The translations under genes and the position numbers were made by a program. This document shows, piece by piece, positions 9,277 to 18,027 of a DNA stretch of 64,000 nucleotides (positions within the stretch are counted from its first letter, which is position 1; the number at the start of each line of letters is the position of its first letter). Where the stretch lies: positions 1 to 64,000 of the forward strand of contig CAKTXH010000001.1 in NCBI GenBank assembly GCA_934630975.1. The letters are read 5' to 3'. Origin of the DNA: an uncultured Clostridia bacterium (GTDB lineage: Bacteria; Bacillota; Clostridia; Christensenellales; Aristaeellaceae). The notes under the pieces are model-generated. The model was not told the DNA's origin, made no database searches, and was given only the letters and a program-made list of their open reading frames with translations.

Positions 9277-9513
9277 ATGGCGATCCTTAACGGTATTGTC
9301 ACCGTGCTGCTTGTGATCACCGCGCTGATCCTCATCGCTACCGTTCTGCTCCAGCCGGGCGAATCTAATGGCCTGGGCGCGATTGCAGGCGGCGCTGAGA
9401 CGTTCTTTGGCAAGAACAAGGCGAAGTCGATGGAGGGTAAGCTCGCTCTGGCGACGAAGGTTTCCGCAGGTGTGTTCATCATTTGCGCGCTCATCGTTGC
9501 GATGATCGGCTAA
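9277..9513 (+). CDS. secG: Preprotein translocase subunit SecG
   Basis: 78 residues with two membrane helices (about 5-24 and 56-76) joined by the conserved loop VLLQPGESNGLGAIAGGAETFFGKNK, which is diagnostic of SecG. It assists SecYE during protein export. The gene follows rpsI by 31 bp, and secG before rnr is a common Firmicutes order. Confidence 0.95.
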   Translation: MAILNGIVTVLLVITALILIATVLLQPGESNGLGAIAGGAETFFGKNKAKSMEGKLALATKVSAGVFIICALIVAMIG

Positions 9514-9522
9514 GTGAAAGCG

Positions 9523-9558
9523 AAAGAGGCTGAAGCAGATGCTTTGGCCTCTTTTTTG
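9523..9558 (+). terminator. Terminator after secG
   Basis: AAAGAGGC and GCCTCTTTTTT form the stem around GAAGCAGATGCTT, which itself pairs in the middle. A T-run follows. It separates secG from rnr, so rnr is probably reached by read-through or a nearby weak promoter. Confidence 0.85.
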
Positions 9559-9623
9559 AACGATTTGAAATTTTCTGATTGAACGAAGAACCAAACAGGC
9601 AAGATAAAAGCAGGAGAAGAAAT

Positions 9624-11666
9624 ATGAAAAGCGACACACGCTACTCAAACTGCAGGCCGGGCACACGAAGCGAGCGTCCCGTGCGGGATATGCGCGACCA
9701 GCGCACACAGAAGGAACAGACGGTGCAGCTGACCGTTCGCGGCATGGCTCGCGGCGCAATCCGCATGGAGGCCGAGGACGGAACGATTTACACCTGTGCG
9801 AAGGAAAACGCGCGCGGCGCGCTCTTTGGCGATACCGTGCTGGCGGAACGCATTGGCCGCGACCGCGTGGTCGTCGCCAAAGTGCTGACGCATGCGCATG
9901 AAAACATCATGGGTGTGCTGCGCGTGCACGACGGCGTGCGCGTGATTCAGCCGCTCGAGCGTCGTCTCCCTGCTGAAATTGCCGTTGCTGATCTGCATGC
10001 CGAGGCCGAAGATGGCGAAATCGTCCGCACCCATGTCACCCGCTGGGAGGACGAGGGCGGCCTGTGCGTCAGCGTAGAGGAACGAATCGGCAGCTTTGAG
10101 CAATCCACCTATGCGCTTGACGCGCTGGTGATGAGCATGCATCTGCGCACCGATTTCCCGGAAGACGTATTGGCCGAAGCCAACGCCTGCCGTCCGGCGG
10201 ATCTGGCGGATGATCCGACGCGCGAAGATATGCGCTATCTGTTGTCCTTCACCATTGACGGGCGCGACGCGAAAGACTTCGACGATTCCGTGAGTCTCGA
10301 GCAGTTGGAAAACGGCAACGTGCGCCTTGGCGTACACATTGCGGACGTCGGCCATTACGTCAAGCCGGGCACGGCGCTGGATCGCGAAGCGTTCGCGCGC
10401 GGCACGAGCGTCTATCTGCCGGGGCGCGTCCTGCCGATGCTGCCGGAACAGCTCTGCAACGGCGTCTGCTCGCTGCGCCCGAACGAGGATAAGTTCACCA
10501 TGACCGCGCTGATGGAAATCGACGATGCGGGCCGCGTGGTGGACGAGCGCATCGCCCGAACCATCACCCGAAGCAAGGCGCGGCTGGTCTATGACGACGT
10601 GAACGCATTGTTTAACGGAAGCGAGCAGCAGGAAGCCACGATGGCCTCCGTGGCGGGCGCGCTTCGCCAGATGCGTGTTTTGGCCGGGAAGCTGCGCGCG
10701 CGCAGGCAGGCGCAGGGCTGCATCGACTTTGAAATCGAAGAGCCGAATTTCGTGTTGGATGAAAACGGCGAGCCGGTGGAAATCATCACCCGTGAGCGCG
10801 GCGAGGCCGAAATGATGATCGAGGATTTCATGTTGGCGGCCAACGAGTGTGTGGCGCGCTTTGCGCGGGAAAACCGCCTGCCGCTGCTCTATCGCGTACA
10901 TGAGAAGCCGGATACGGAAAAGCTGGCGATGTTTGCGGATTTCCTCGACGGCATCGGCGTGAATTCCAAAAATATTCGGCATGACGCCGCGCCGGGCGAC
11001 ATCCGCGCGATTCTGGAAAAAACGAAGGAGCGGCCGGAGTATTCCGTGATCACCGCACTGGCGCTGCGCAGCATGCAGAAGGCGCGCTATGACGTTGCGC
11101 CGCTGGGACATTACGGCCTGGCAATGGCGGATTACTGTCATTTCACGTCGCCGATTCGCCGCTACCCGGATCTGGTGGTCAGCCGCGCGCTGACGGCGAA
11201 GCTGACCGGCCAGCCGATCCCGATGATGGGCGAAGAGCTGGCCGATGCGGCTGTCCGTTCCAGCGAACGGGAGCGCGCCGCGATTGACGCGGAACGCGCT
11301 GCGGACAAGCTGATGATGGCCCGCCTGATGGCGCACCATGTCGGCGAGGATTACGACGGAACGATCAACGGCGTGAGCGAATACGGCATGTATATCACGC
11401 TGTCCAACGGCGCGGAAGGCTTTGTGCCCGTGCGCACGTTGGAGGATTGGTTCGGTTTTGACGAGCGCCGCATGCTGCTGCGCGGCGAGCGCACCGGCAC
11501 GGTGTTCTCGCTCGGCCAGCCGGTTCGCGTGAAAGTGCAGAACGTCGAGCTGACCCAGTGCAACATTGATTTGACGCTGCTGACGCCGCTCAAGGGGCGC
11601 ACGGCGGGCGGCCAAAGCTCCGAAAGAAAGCGCGAGCGCGACCGCATGCGCAGCTTTAACCGATAA
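9624..11666 (+). CDS. rnr: Ribonuclease R
   Basis: 680 residues. It is a 3'-5' processive exoribonuclease that can degrade structured RNA. The catalytic RNB domain carries TIDGRDAKDFDDSVS (about residue 210) and the conserved YCHFTSPIRRYPDL motif; an S1 RNA-binding domain lies at about 574-652 (GTINGVSEYGMYI...GFVPV), followed by a short basic tail. An N-terminal OB-type cold-shock region precedes RNB. I chose the ATG at 9624 because AGGAGA precedes it; an upstream in-frame ATG would add a 15-residue basic extension with no ribosome site. Confidence 0.95.
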   Translation: MKSDTRYSNCRPGTRSERPVRDMRDQRTQKEQTVQLTVRGMARGAIRMEAEDGTIYTCAKENARGALFGDTVLAERIGRDRVVVAKVLTHAHENIMGVLRVHDGVRVIQPLERRLPAEIAVADLHAEAEDGEIVRTHVTRWEDEGGLCVSVEERIGSFEQSTYALDALVMSMHLRTDFPEDVLAEANACRPADLADDPTREDMRYLLSFTIDGRDAKDFDDSVSLEQLENGNVRLGVHIADVGHYVKPGTALDREAFARGTSVYLPGRVLPMLPEQLCNGVCSLRPNEDKFTMTALMEIDDAGRVVDERIARTITRSKARLVYDDVNALFNGSEQQEATMASVAGALRQMRVLAGKLRARRQAQGCIDFEIEEPNFVLDENGEPVEIITRERGEAEMMIEDFMLAANECVARFARENRLPLLYRVHEKPDTEKLAMFADFLDGIGVNSKNIRHDAAPGDIRAILEKTKERPEYSVITALALRSMQKARYDVAPLGHYGLAMADYCHFTSPIRRYPDLVVSRALTAKLTGQPIPMMGEELADAAVRSSERERAAIDAERAADKLMMARLMAHHVGEDYDGTINGVSEYGMYITLSNGAEGFVPVRTLEDWFGFDERRMLLRGERTGTVFSLGQPVRVKVQNVELTQCNIDLTLLTPLKGRTAGGQSSERKRERDRMRSFNR

Positions 11667-11673
11667 GGCGAGG

Positions 11674-11702
11674 TTGCATCCCGGCGGTCGGCATGCTATA
11701 AT
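11674..11702 (+). promoter_or_regulatory. gpsA promoter
   Basis: TTGCAT (11674-11679), a 17-bp spacer and TATAAT (11697-11702), starting a few bases after the rnr stop codon. Confidence 0.75.
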
Positions 11703-11737
11703 CGAATGTACTGTGTAAACGGAAAGGAACTTGTTTC

Positions 11738-12700
11738 ATGAAGGCAACGGTCATCGGCTGCGGACGCTGGGGTTCGTTTATCGCGTGGTACCTGCGCAAA
11801 ATCGGGCATGAGGTAACGCTGTACGGCAGAAGCGGCTCCAAACATATCGAGCAGTTTCGCCAGACGCGCACCAACGGTCTGGTGACGCTGGAAGACGACG
11901 TGCGCGTGACGACGGACTTGCAGGAAGCGCTGGACAGCGAGCTGATCTGTATCTCCATCCGTTCGCAGAATCTGCCGGAACTGATGGCGCAGATTGCCGC
12001 CCAAAGCGTGAGCGGCAAGACGTTTGCGCTGTGCATGAAGGGCATTGAGGTGACGACGCTCCGCCGCCTTTCCGAAATCGCGGAGGAGGCAGTCGGCGGC
12101 AGCAATGACGTTGCCGTATGGCTCGGGCCGGGTCATGTGCAGGAATTCCTCGCGGGCGTGCCCAACTGCATGGTGATTGATTCGCGAAGCGAAGCGGTTA
12201 AGGAATGGCTGATTTCGCAGCTTTCCGGCGGTTTGATCCGTTTCTATTACGGAACGGATTTGATCGGCAATGAGGTTGGCGCGGCGGCCAAGAATGTGAT
12301 CGGCATCGCGGCGGGCATGCTGGATGGCATGGGGCTGTCTTCGCTCAAGGGCGCGCTGATGAGCCGCGGTACGCGGGAGGTTTCCCGGCTGATTGCAGCG
12401 ATGGGCGGCAACGGCTTTTCCGCTTATGGACTGTGCCATCTGGGTGACTACGAAGCGACGGTCTTTTCGCAGTACAGCCACAACCGGCGCTTCGGTGAGA
12501 TGTTTGTGCGCGGCGAGCCGTATACCGAACTGGCCGAAGGCTATGACACGGTGAAAGCGCTTTGCGCGCTGGCGGACAAATATGTCGTGGATCTGCCGAT
12601 CTGCCGCGCGGTGTATGCGGTGCTCTACGACGGCGCGCAGCCGAAGGAACAGATGAATCAACTGTTCACCCGCAGCCTTAAACGGGAGTTTGACGTTTGA
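11738..12700 (+). CDS. gpsA: Glycerol-3-phosphate dehydrogenase (NAD(P)+), divergent
   Basis: 320 residues. The N-terminal Rossmann motif reads IGCGRWGSF (G7, G9, G12), followed by CMKGIE, LGPGHVQE and GNEVGAAAKNVIGIAAGM with the catalytic-lysine region, then SHNRRFGEMF. These correspond to GpsA motifs, but several positions are unusual (GPGHVQE where GPSHAEE is common; EVGAAAKN where ELGGALKN is common). GpsA reduces dihydroxyacetone phosphate to sn-glycerol-3-phosphate for phospholipids. The neighbour downstream is the NADH sensor Rex. A related sugar-phosphate dehydrogenase of the same fold is possible but less likely. Confidence 0.85.
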   Translation: MKATVIGCGRWGSFIAWYLRKIGHEVTLYGRSGSKHIEQFRQTRTNGLVTLEDDVRVTTDLQEALDSELICISIRSQNLPELMAQIAAQSVSGKTFALCMKGIEVTTLRRLSEIAEEAVGGSNDVAVWLGPGHVQEFLAGVPNCMVIDSRSEAVKEWLISQLSGGLIRFYYGTDLIGNEVGAAAKNVIGIAAGMLDGMGLSSLKGALMSRGTREVSRLIAAMGGNGFSAYGLCHLGDYEATVFSQYSHNRRFGEMFVRGEPYTELAEGYDTVKALCALADKYVVDLPICRAVYAVLYDGAQPKEQMNQLFTRSLKREFDV

Positions 12701-12791
12701 AAAAGGTGAACAAAAGCCGAAATTTGTTTCATTCCGTCCGGGAACATCGTTAAAAAGCAGCGAAAAAACGCGGGTTGTGCGCAACTTTCCC

Positions 12792-12820
12792 TTGCACAAG
12801 GCGCGTAATGCTGATATACT
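12792..12820 (+). promoter_or_regulatory. rex promoter
   Basis: TTGCAC (12792-12797), a 17-bp spacer and TATACT (12815-12820). An inverted repeat TTGTGC (12775-12780) / GCACAA (12794-12799) overlaps the -35 box. Its spacing does not fit the known Rex operator, so autoregulation is only a possibility. Confidence 0.65.
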
Positions 12821-12869
12821 GGTCGGGAACGGACTACGTTTTTTGATTGCATTGAAGAGGTGAGTACAC

Positions 12870-13541
12870 ATGGCTTACAAATCAAGGGTTTCCGACGCTG
12901 TTGTGCGCAGGCTGCCCATGTATTACCGCCATCTGCGCGAGCTTGAAAAGGCGGGTGTCGTGCGCATTTCCTCCCAGGAACTGGGCGAGCGCATGAACCT
13001 GACCGCCTCGCAGATTCGGCAGGATATCAATTGTTTTGGCGGCTTCGGCCAGCAGGGCTACGGTTATCACGTGGCCAATCTGAAGGAGCGCATCGGCGAA
13101 ATCCTGGGCCTCAATCACGAATATCACGTTATCATCATCGGCGCGGGCAACATTGGCCGCGCGGTGGCGAATTATACCGGCTTTGCGAAGGAAGGCTTCA
13201 ACGTGCAGGCGATGTTTGACGTATCGCCCGCGCTGGTCGGCATTGACGTGCACGGGATTCTCGTGCAGCCGATGGAAAAGCTGGACGCGTGGATGGCGAC
13301 CCACAAGGTCGATATCGCGGTGCTGGCCGTTCCTTCCGCGCACGCGCAGGCGACCTGCGACGTGCTGGTTCGCGGCGGCGTTCGCGCAATCTGGAACTTT
13401 GCGCCGGTCGATCTGGTGCTGCCGGAAGGCGTGGCCGTCAACAATGTGCACCTGTCCGACAGCCTGCATATTCTCTCGTATCGCATGAACGAGAAAGATC
13501 TGTTTGCCGCTATTGACGCGGGCAAGCAACAGCGCGACTAA
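12870..13541 (+). CDS. rex: Redox-sensing transcriptional repressor Rex
   Basis: 223 residues. An N-terminal winged helix (about 1-80) contains RRLPMYYRHL and SSQELGERMNLTASQIRQDINCFGGFGQQGYGY; the C-terminal Rossmann domain has IIIGAGNIGRAVANY (about 90-104) for NADH, followed by MFDVSPALVG and AVPSAHAQ. Rex dimers repress fermentation and respiration genes until NADH/NAD+ rises. The gene has its own promoter and a ribosome site GAGGTG. Confidence 0.97.
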   Translation: MAYKSRVSDAVVRRLPMYYRHLRELEKAGVVRISSQELGERMNLTASQIRQDINCFGGFGQQGYGYHVANLKERIGEILGLNHEYHVIIIGAGNIGRAVANYTGFAKEGFNVQAMFDVSPALVGIDVHGILVQPMEKLDAWMATHKVDIAVLAVPSAHAQATCDVLVRGGVRAIWNFAPVDLVLPEGVAVNNVHLSDSLHILSYRMNEKDLFAAIDAGKQQRD

Positions 13542-13565
13542 TCAACCTAAAAGGAGAGCGCTTTT

Positions 13566-15011
13566 ATGGCTTTTGATCCGCGCACCAAAGAGGAAAGAAA
13601 GCTGTTCCCGTTTTGGACGCTGATCGTGATTGCAGGGTGTGCGGCTCTGTGGGTTTTCGGCGCGAAAATTTATCAGGAAAGCATGGCGGCATATCAATCG
13701 TATGCCGCCATCACTCAAAATGTGGCGCAAAACACCTATTATCCGGGCGTTACGGTGGACGGCATAGACTTGGGCGGCATGACCCGCGAGGAGGCCGGCG
13801 CGCTTTTCGGCAGTCGGCAGCAGGAGACGAGCAGCGCGTTTTCGCTGGTCGTTCAGGCGGGCGAACGCAGGTGGCGCATCACCTCCGACGAAGTGCCGAT
13901 GACATTTGACGCACAGACCGTGCTGGACGAAGCTTATAACGTCGGGCGGTACGGCACGCTGGAAGAGCGGCTCGCGGCGATTGACGACGCGGCCAGGAAC
14001 GGCGTTTCGTTCACGACGGGCTTTTCGTATGATCGAACGGCGATTGACGGGCTGGTGGATATCATCGCCGACAGCCTTGAATACGACGCGACCGACGCAA
14101 ACCTTTCGGCTTTTGACGTGCAGACCCGCACGTTTACGTTTTCGGATGCAAAACCCGGTTATCGCGTAAACCGAACGGCGCTTCAGGAGGATATCCTTGC
14201 GGCGCTGGACGAGGGCGCGTATGACCGCATAATCACGCCGAAGGGCGAGAGCGTCGAGCCGAAGATCACGAAGAGTCAACTGGTCGGTCAATTCGGGCTG
14301 GTTTCTTCGTTTACGACGACAACGACGAAAGACAAGGATCGCAACAATAACATCGAAATTTCCGCCGCGGCGCTTAATGGGCGCATGGTCAAGCCGGGGA
14401 ATACGCTGTCCTTCAACGACTGCACCGGCCAGCGGACGGGCGAGAAGGGCTACCGCGAGGCGGGCGCCATTGCGGGCGGCGTGCTGGTGGATGACACCGG
14501 CGGCGGCGTATGCCAGACGTCCTCCACGCTGTTCAACGCCGTGGTTCGCGCGGATTTGGAAATCGTCAAGCGAAGCGCACACAGCTGGCCGTCGTCTTAT
14601 GTGAACAAGGGCGAGGATGCGACCGTCAACTGGCCGTCGCTGGATTTTGTTTTCCGCAACAACGGGGATTACCCGGTGTTCGTCATCGCGTGGTATGAAA
14701 ATCAGACGGTGACGGTGCAGATTTACGGCAAGCTTTTGCCGAACGGGCAGACGATTGATTTGGAATCCGAAGTAACCAAGACGATCAAGCCGGATGACGA
14801 GGTGCTCTATACGCTGGATACGTCGCTGCCGGTCGGCACGAGGAAAGCCGGGCGCAAGAAGCGCACGGGCTATGTTGTCGATACCTACAAGGTCTATAAA
14901 GACGCAAACGGCAATGAAATCGAGCGGAAGAAACTTTGGACGACGACCTACCGCGCCATGCAGGATGAAATTCTGTATAACGACGGGTCCGGCTCTTCGT
15001 CCAAGGAATAA
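13566..15011 (+). CDS. VanW family exported protein
   Basis: 481 residues. A short basic N-terminus and one membrane helix (about 18-38) export the rest of the protein. Residues ~55-235 resemble the peptidoglycan-binding-4-type region (YPGVTVDGIDLGGMTREEA, a repeat unit starting this domain), and the VanW domain follows: LNGRMVKPGNTLSFNDCTG, GGVCQTSSTLFNAV, and WPSLDFVFRNNGDYPVFV. Such proteins are common in Firmicutes cell envelopes; the reaction is unknown, and the VanW name does not imply vancomycin resistance. It has a good ribosome site (AAAGGAGAG) 24 bp after rex and is followed closely by a TetR gene. Confidence 0.88.
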   Translation: MAFDPRTKEERKLFPFWTLIVIAGCAALWVFGAKIYQESMAAYQSYAAITQNVAQNTYYPGVTVDGIDLGGMTREEAGALFGSRQQETSSAFSLVVQAGERRWRITSDEVPMTFDAQTVLDEAYNVGRYGTLEERLAAIDDAARNGVSFTTGFSYDRTAIDGLVDIIADSLEYDATDANLSAFDVQTRTFTFSDAKPGYRVNRTALQEDILAALDEGAYDRIITPKGESVEPKITKSQLVGQFGLVSSFTTTTTKDKDRNNNIEISAAALNGRMVKPGNTLSFNDCTGQRTGEKGYREAGAIAGGVLVDDTGGGVCQTSSTLFNAVVRADLEIVKRSAHSWPSSYVNKGEDATVNWPSLDFVFRNNGDYPVFVIAWYENQTVTVQIYGKLLPNGQTIDLESEVTKTIKPDDEVLYTLDTSLPVGTRKAGRKKRTGYVVDTYKVYKDANGNEIERKKLWTTTYRAMQDEILYNDGSGSSSKE

Positions 15012-15037
15012 ACCAAAGAGAAACGGGAGGAATGGGC

Positions 15038-15754
15038 TTGAAAAAGGGGGATGCGCGGCGCAGCGAACTGCTGGCCGCGAGCGAAAAGCTGTTCTATACG
15101 AAGGGCTATGAAAATACCTCCGTTCAGGACATTCTGGATGCGGTCGGTTTTTCGAAAGGCGGTTTTTATCATCATTTTGACAGCAAGCTCGCTGTGCTGG
15201 AGGCCATCTGTCAACAACGGGCGGAAGAGCTTTGCCAAAGCGCGCTGAAAGCCGCCGATCAGCCGAATCTGACCGCGAGCGAAAAACTCAATACGCTGCT
15301 TGCCTCCTCGACGCTCTGGCAGAGCGATAATCCCGGCTTTGTGATGCTGCTGATTCAGGCGGCATATTGCGAAAACGGGGCACTGATGCGGGAAAAGATG
15401 AAGGCCAGCCAGCTTTCCGGCATGAAAGGCGTGCTGGAAAACGTGCTGAGCGAAGGCGTTCAAAGCGGCGAGTTTTTCATTGACGATATTGAAACGACGG
15501 CGGAACTGGTGATGCGGCTGTATATGCAGTTTGCGGATGAAATTGCGTTTCTGCTGGCGGGCGACGACAGCGAGCTTCAGCTCTGCGAAAAGGCGATTAT
15601 CAAAACGCGCGCTTATCGCACGGCCATCGAGCGGACGCTGTTTGCGCCCTACGGCTCGATTTCGCTCATTGAAACAAAGGCTTTGCAGGTGCTTGCGCAG
15701 CGTGTTTCCAAGGAAAAGCTTCGCAAGCGGGCGGATGATCTGTTGGCGAAATAA
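15038..15754 (+). CDS. TetR/AcrR family transcriptional regulator
   Basis: 238 residues. The N-terminal helix-turn-helix reads KLFYTKGYENTSVQDILDAVGFSKGGFYHHF, split here only for description; this is the classical TetR DNA-binding domain (about residues 10-55). The ligand-binding C-terminal domain is long and gives no hint of its effector. Spacing of the GGGAGG ribosome site favours the TTG at 15038 over the ATG at 15032. The gene lies 20-26 bp behind the VanW gene and ends at a terminator. Confidence 0.87.
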   Translation: MKKGDARRSELLAASEKLFYTKGYENTSVQDILDAVGFSKGGFYHHFDSKLAVLEAICQQRAEELCQSALKAADQPNLTASEKLNTLLASSTLWQSDNPGFVMLLIQAAYCENGALMREKMKASQLSGMKGVLENVLSEGVQSGEFFIDDIETTAELVMRLYMQFADEIAFLLAGDDSELQLCEKAIIKTRAYRTAIERTLFAPYGSISLIETKALQVLAQRVSKEKLRKRADDLLAK

Positions 15755-15776
15755 GCGGGCGGCAGCCCGCTTTTTG
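15755..15776 (+). terminator. Terminator after the TetR gene
   Basis: GCGGGC-GGCA-GCCCGC followed by TTTTTG, starting right at the stop codon. Confidence 0.88.
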
Positions 15777-15829
15777 TATCAAGCGGACAGGGTGCATGCC
15801 GGCAGACTGACCGCCGCAGACGCGGGAAG

Positions 15830-15858
15830 TTGACAAACGGAAAACTTTGGTTCATAAT
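15830..15858 (+). promoter_or_regulatory. glmM promoter
   Basis: TTGACA (15830-15835), a 17-bp spacer and CATAAT (15853-15858). The leader to the glmM start is about 75 bases. Confidence 0.75.
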
Positions 15859-15938
15859 AGAAATGTTCATCGGTTCATAAGATTCAGAAGAATTGGATCG
15901 GGACAGTCGGCCTCTCTGGCCGGGAAAGGTGCAGGTTT

Positions 15939-17303
15939 ATGGGCAAATATTTCGGAACGGACGGCTTTCGCGGCGAAGCGAACGTCGATTTGACCAGTGA
16001 GCACGCGTATCGAATCGGCAAGTTTATCGGCTGGTATTACGGCGCGCGCAGGGGCAGAAAGGCGCGCGTGGTCATCGGCAAGGATACCCGCCGTTCCAGC
16101 TATATGTTTGAATATGCGATTGTCGCGGGCTTGACCGCGACCGGCGCGGATGCGTATATGCTTCACGTGACGACGACGCCGAGCGTTGCTTATGTCACCC
16201 GCGTGGATAGCTTTGACTGCGGCGTGATGATCTCCGCGTCGCATAATCCGTTCTACGACAACGGCATCAAGCTGATCAACAGCCGCGGCGAGAAGATGGA
16301 TGATCAAACCATTGCGGATATCGAGGCGTATCTGGATGGCAATCTGGCCGCGCTTGGGCTGGAGAGCGATGTGCCGGCGGCCAAGCGCGAGGAACTGGGC
16401 GAGATTGTGGATTACGTTTCCGGCCGTAACCGTTACGTCGGCTATCTGATTTCGCTGGCGGCTCATTCTTATAAAAACATGCGCGTCGGTCTGGATTGCG
16501 CCAACGGCAGTTCGTGGAACATCGCCAAAACCGTCTTCGAGGCGCTGGGCGCGAAAACGTTCGTCATCAACGCCGAGCCGGACGGCGTGAACATCAACCG
16601 CAACGCAGGCTCCACGCACATCGAAGGTCTGCGCCGGTTTGTGGTGGAAAACCATCTGGATGTTGGCTTCGCCTATGACGGCGACGCAGACCGCTGCCTG
16701 GCAGTGGATGAGAACGGCGAAGTCGTGGACGGCGACAAGATCATCTATATCTTTGGCTGCCAGATGAAGCGAGAGGGCAAGCTGGCGGGCAACAAGGTCG
16801 TCACCACGGTGATGAGCAATTTCGGCCTGTACAAAGCGCTCGACGAAGCGGATATCGGCTATGAAAAAACCGCCGTCGGCGATCGCTTTGTTTACGAGAA
16901 TATGGCGCAGAACGGCTACTGCGTCGGCGGAGAGCAATCCGGTCACATTATCCTGAGCAAATACGCGACGACGGGCGACGGCATTTTGACCTCCATCGAG
17001 CTGATGGAGGCGATGCTGGACAGCAAGCAGACGCTTTCCCGCCTCGCCGCGCCGGTGACGGTATACCCGCAGGTGCTCAAAAACGTTCGCGTGAGCGACA
17101 AAGCCGCCGTGCGCGAAAACGCGCATGTGCAGCAGGTCGTGAAGGCCGTTGGCGAAAAGCTGGGCGATATGGGGCGCGTGCTGCTGCGCGAAAGCGGCAC
17201 CGAGCCGGTGATCCGCGTAATGGCGGAGGCGCAGGAACTGCGTGTGGCCGAGGCCTGTGTGAACGAGATGATCGAGGCCATTAAGGCGGAAGGGTTGGCT
17301 TGA
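15939..17303 (+). CDS. glmM: Phosphoglucosamine mutase
   Basis: 454 residues. It converts glucosamine-6-phosphate to glucosamine-1-phosphate for UDP-GlcNAc and cell-wall synthesis. The four-domain alpha-D-phosphohexomutase signature is complete: KYFGTDGFRG at the N-terminus, the phosphoserine loop VMISASHNPF (about 99-107), the metal loop YDGDADRC (about 246-253), the sugar-binding GGEQSGHI (about 330) and the phosphate-binding RESGTEPVIRVM (about 418). The start MGKYFGTDGFRG is typical. The acetyltransferase gene follows with a single intervening base. Confidence 0.95.
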   Translation: MGKYFGTDGFRGEANVDLTSEHAYRIGKFIGWYYGARRGRKARVVIGKDTRRSSYMFEYAIVAGLTATGADAYMLHVTTTPSVAYVTRVDSFDCGVMISASHNPFYDNGIKLINSRGEKMDDQTIADIEAYLDGNLAALGLESDVPAAKREELGEIVDYVSGRNRYVGYLISLAAHSYKNMRVGLDCANGSSWNIAKTVFEALGAKTFVINAEPDGVNINRNAGSTHIEGLRRFVVENHLDVGFAYDGDADRCLAVDENGEVVDGDKIIYIFGCQMKREGKLAGNKVVTTVMSNFGLYKALDEADIGYEKTAVGDRFVYENMAQNGYCVGGEQSGHIILSKYATTGDGILTSIELMEAMLDSKQTLSRLAAPVTVYPQVLKNVRVSDKAAVRENAHVQQVVKAVGEKLGDMGRVLLRESGTEPVIRVMAEAQELRVAEACVNEMIEAIKAEGLA

Positions 17304-17304
17304 T

Positions 17305-17967
17305 ATGGACGCGATTAAAGTCAGCGATTTGTTTGATTTGATGCATACCCGTGCGGCGCGCATGCTGGCCGCGTGCGAATATCCGTGGGAAGCGCTTTCC
17401 CGAATCGGCGAAACGGTGCTGGCCATCGGCCAAACGCTTGATTTGAACGCCTATGATCATCCGACGGAGGATGTGTGGATTGCCAAAACCGCGACGGTTG
17501 CGGCGACGGCCAGCATCACCGGCCCGTGCGTCATCGGGGAAAAGACCGAGGTTCGCCCCGGCGCGTTCATCCGCGGCAACGTGCTCGTCGGCGACGGCGC
17601 GGTGGTCGGCAATTCCTGCGAACTCAAAAACTGCATCCTCTTTGACGGCGTGCAGACTCCGCACTATAACTACGTCGGGGATTCGATTCTCGGTTATAAG
17701 GCGCATATGGGCGCGGGCGCGGTGACCAGCAACGTCAAGGGCGATAAGAAGAACGTCGTCGTCCACGGCGAAAGCGATTATGAAACCGGGCGCAAGAAAT
17801 TCGGCGCGATGCTCGGCGATTTTGCGGAAATTGGCTGCAACAGCGTGCTCAATCCCGGTACGATCATCGGCAGGGATTCGCAGGTGTATCCGCTTTCCAG
17901 TGTGCGCGGCGTGGTTAAAGCGCGGCATATCGTCAAAGGCGGGCGCGGCGCGTTCGCAAAAGAGTAA
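17305..17967 (+). CDS. GlmU-type left-handed beta-helix acetyltransferase, stand-alone
   Basis: 220 residues. After a ~60-residue helical N-terminus come hexapeptide repeats (VWIAKTATVAATASITGPCV, IGEKTEVRPGAFIRGN) and then the segment PHYNYVGDSILGYKAHMGAG, which matches the acetyltransferase active-site region of GlmU. The uridyltransferase domain of GlmU is absent. Translational coupling to glmM suggests a role in amino-sugar N-acetylation, perhaps of glucosamine-1-phosphate, but this is inferred. Similar short proteins are often mislabelled as UDP-GlcNAc pyrophosphorylase; nothing here can bind UTP in the GlmU manner. Confidence 0.82.
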   Translation: MDAIKVSDLFDLMHTRAARMLAACEYPWEALSRIGETVLAIGQTLDLNAYDHPTEDVWIAKTATVAATASITGPCVIGEKTEVRPGAFIRGNVLVGDGAVVGNSCELKNCILFDGVQTPHYNYVGDSILGYKAHMGAGAVTSNVKGDKKNVVVHGESDYETGRKKFGAMLGDFAEIGCNSVLNPGTIIGRDSQVYPLSSVRGVVKARHIVKGGRGAFAKE

Positions 17968-17975
17968 ACGTCAAA

Positions 17976-18007
17976 AAAAACGGGCTGTGCAAAACAGCTC
18001 GTTTTTC
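17976..18007. terminator. Bidirectional terminator
   Basis: AAAACGGGCTGT and ACAGCTCGTTTTT form a stem with A-rich and T-rich flanks. It serves both the glmM pair and the convergent TSCPD gene. Confidence 0.85.
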
Positions 18008-18027
18008 TGTATGAAGGCGTAAATCGC

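Noticed and set aside
12701..12869. A canonical Rex operator upstream of rex
   Set aside because: No TTGTTAA-N4-TTAACAA-like site is present; only an ill-spaced TTGTGC/GCACAA repeat, reported as a weak observation.
13566..15011. VanW protein as a vancomycin-resistance determinant
   Set aside because: No vanHAX-type genes are near, and VanW-domain proteins are common chromosomal envelope proteins in Clostridia.
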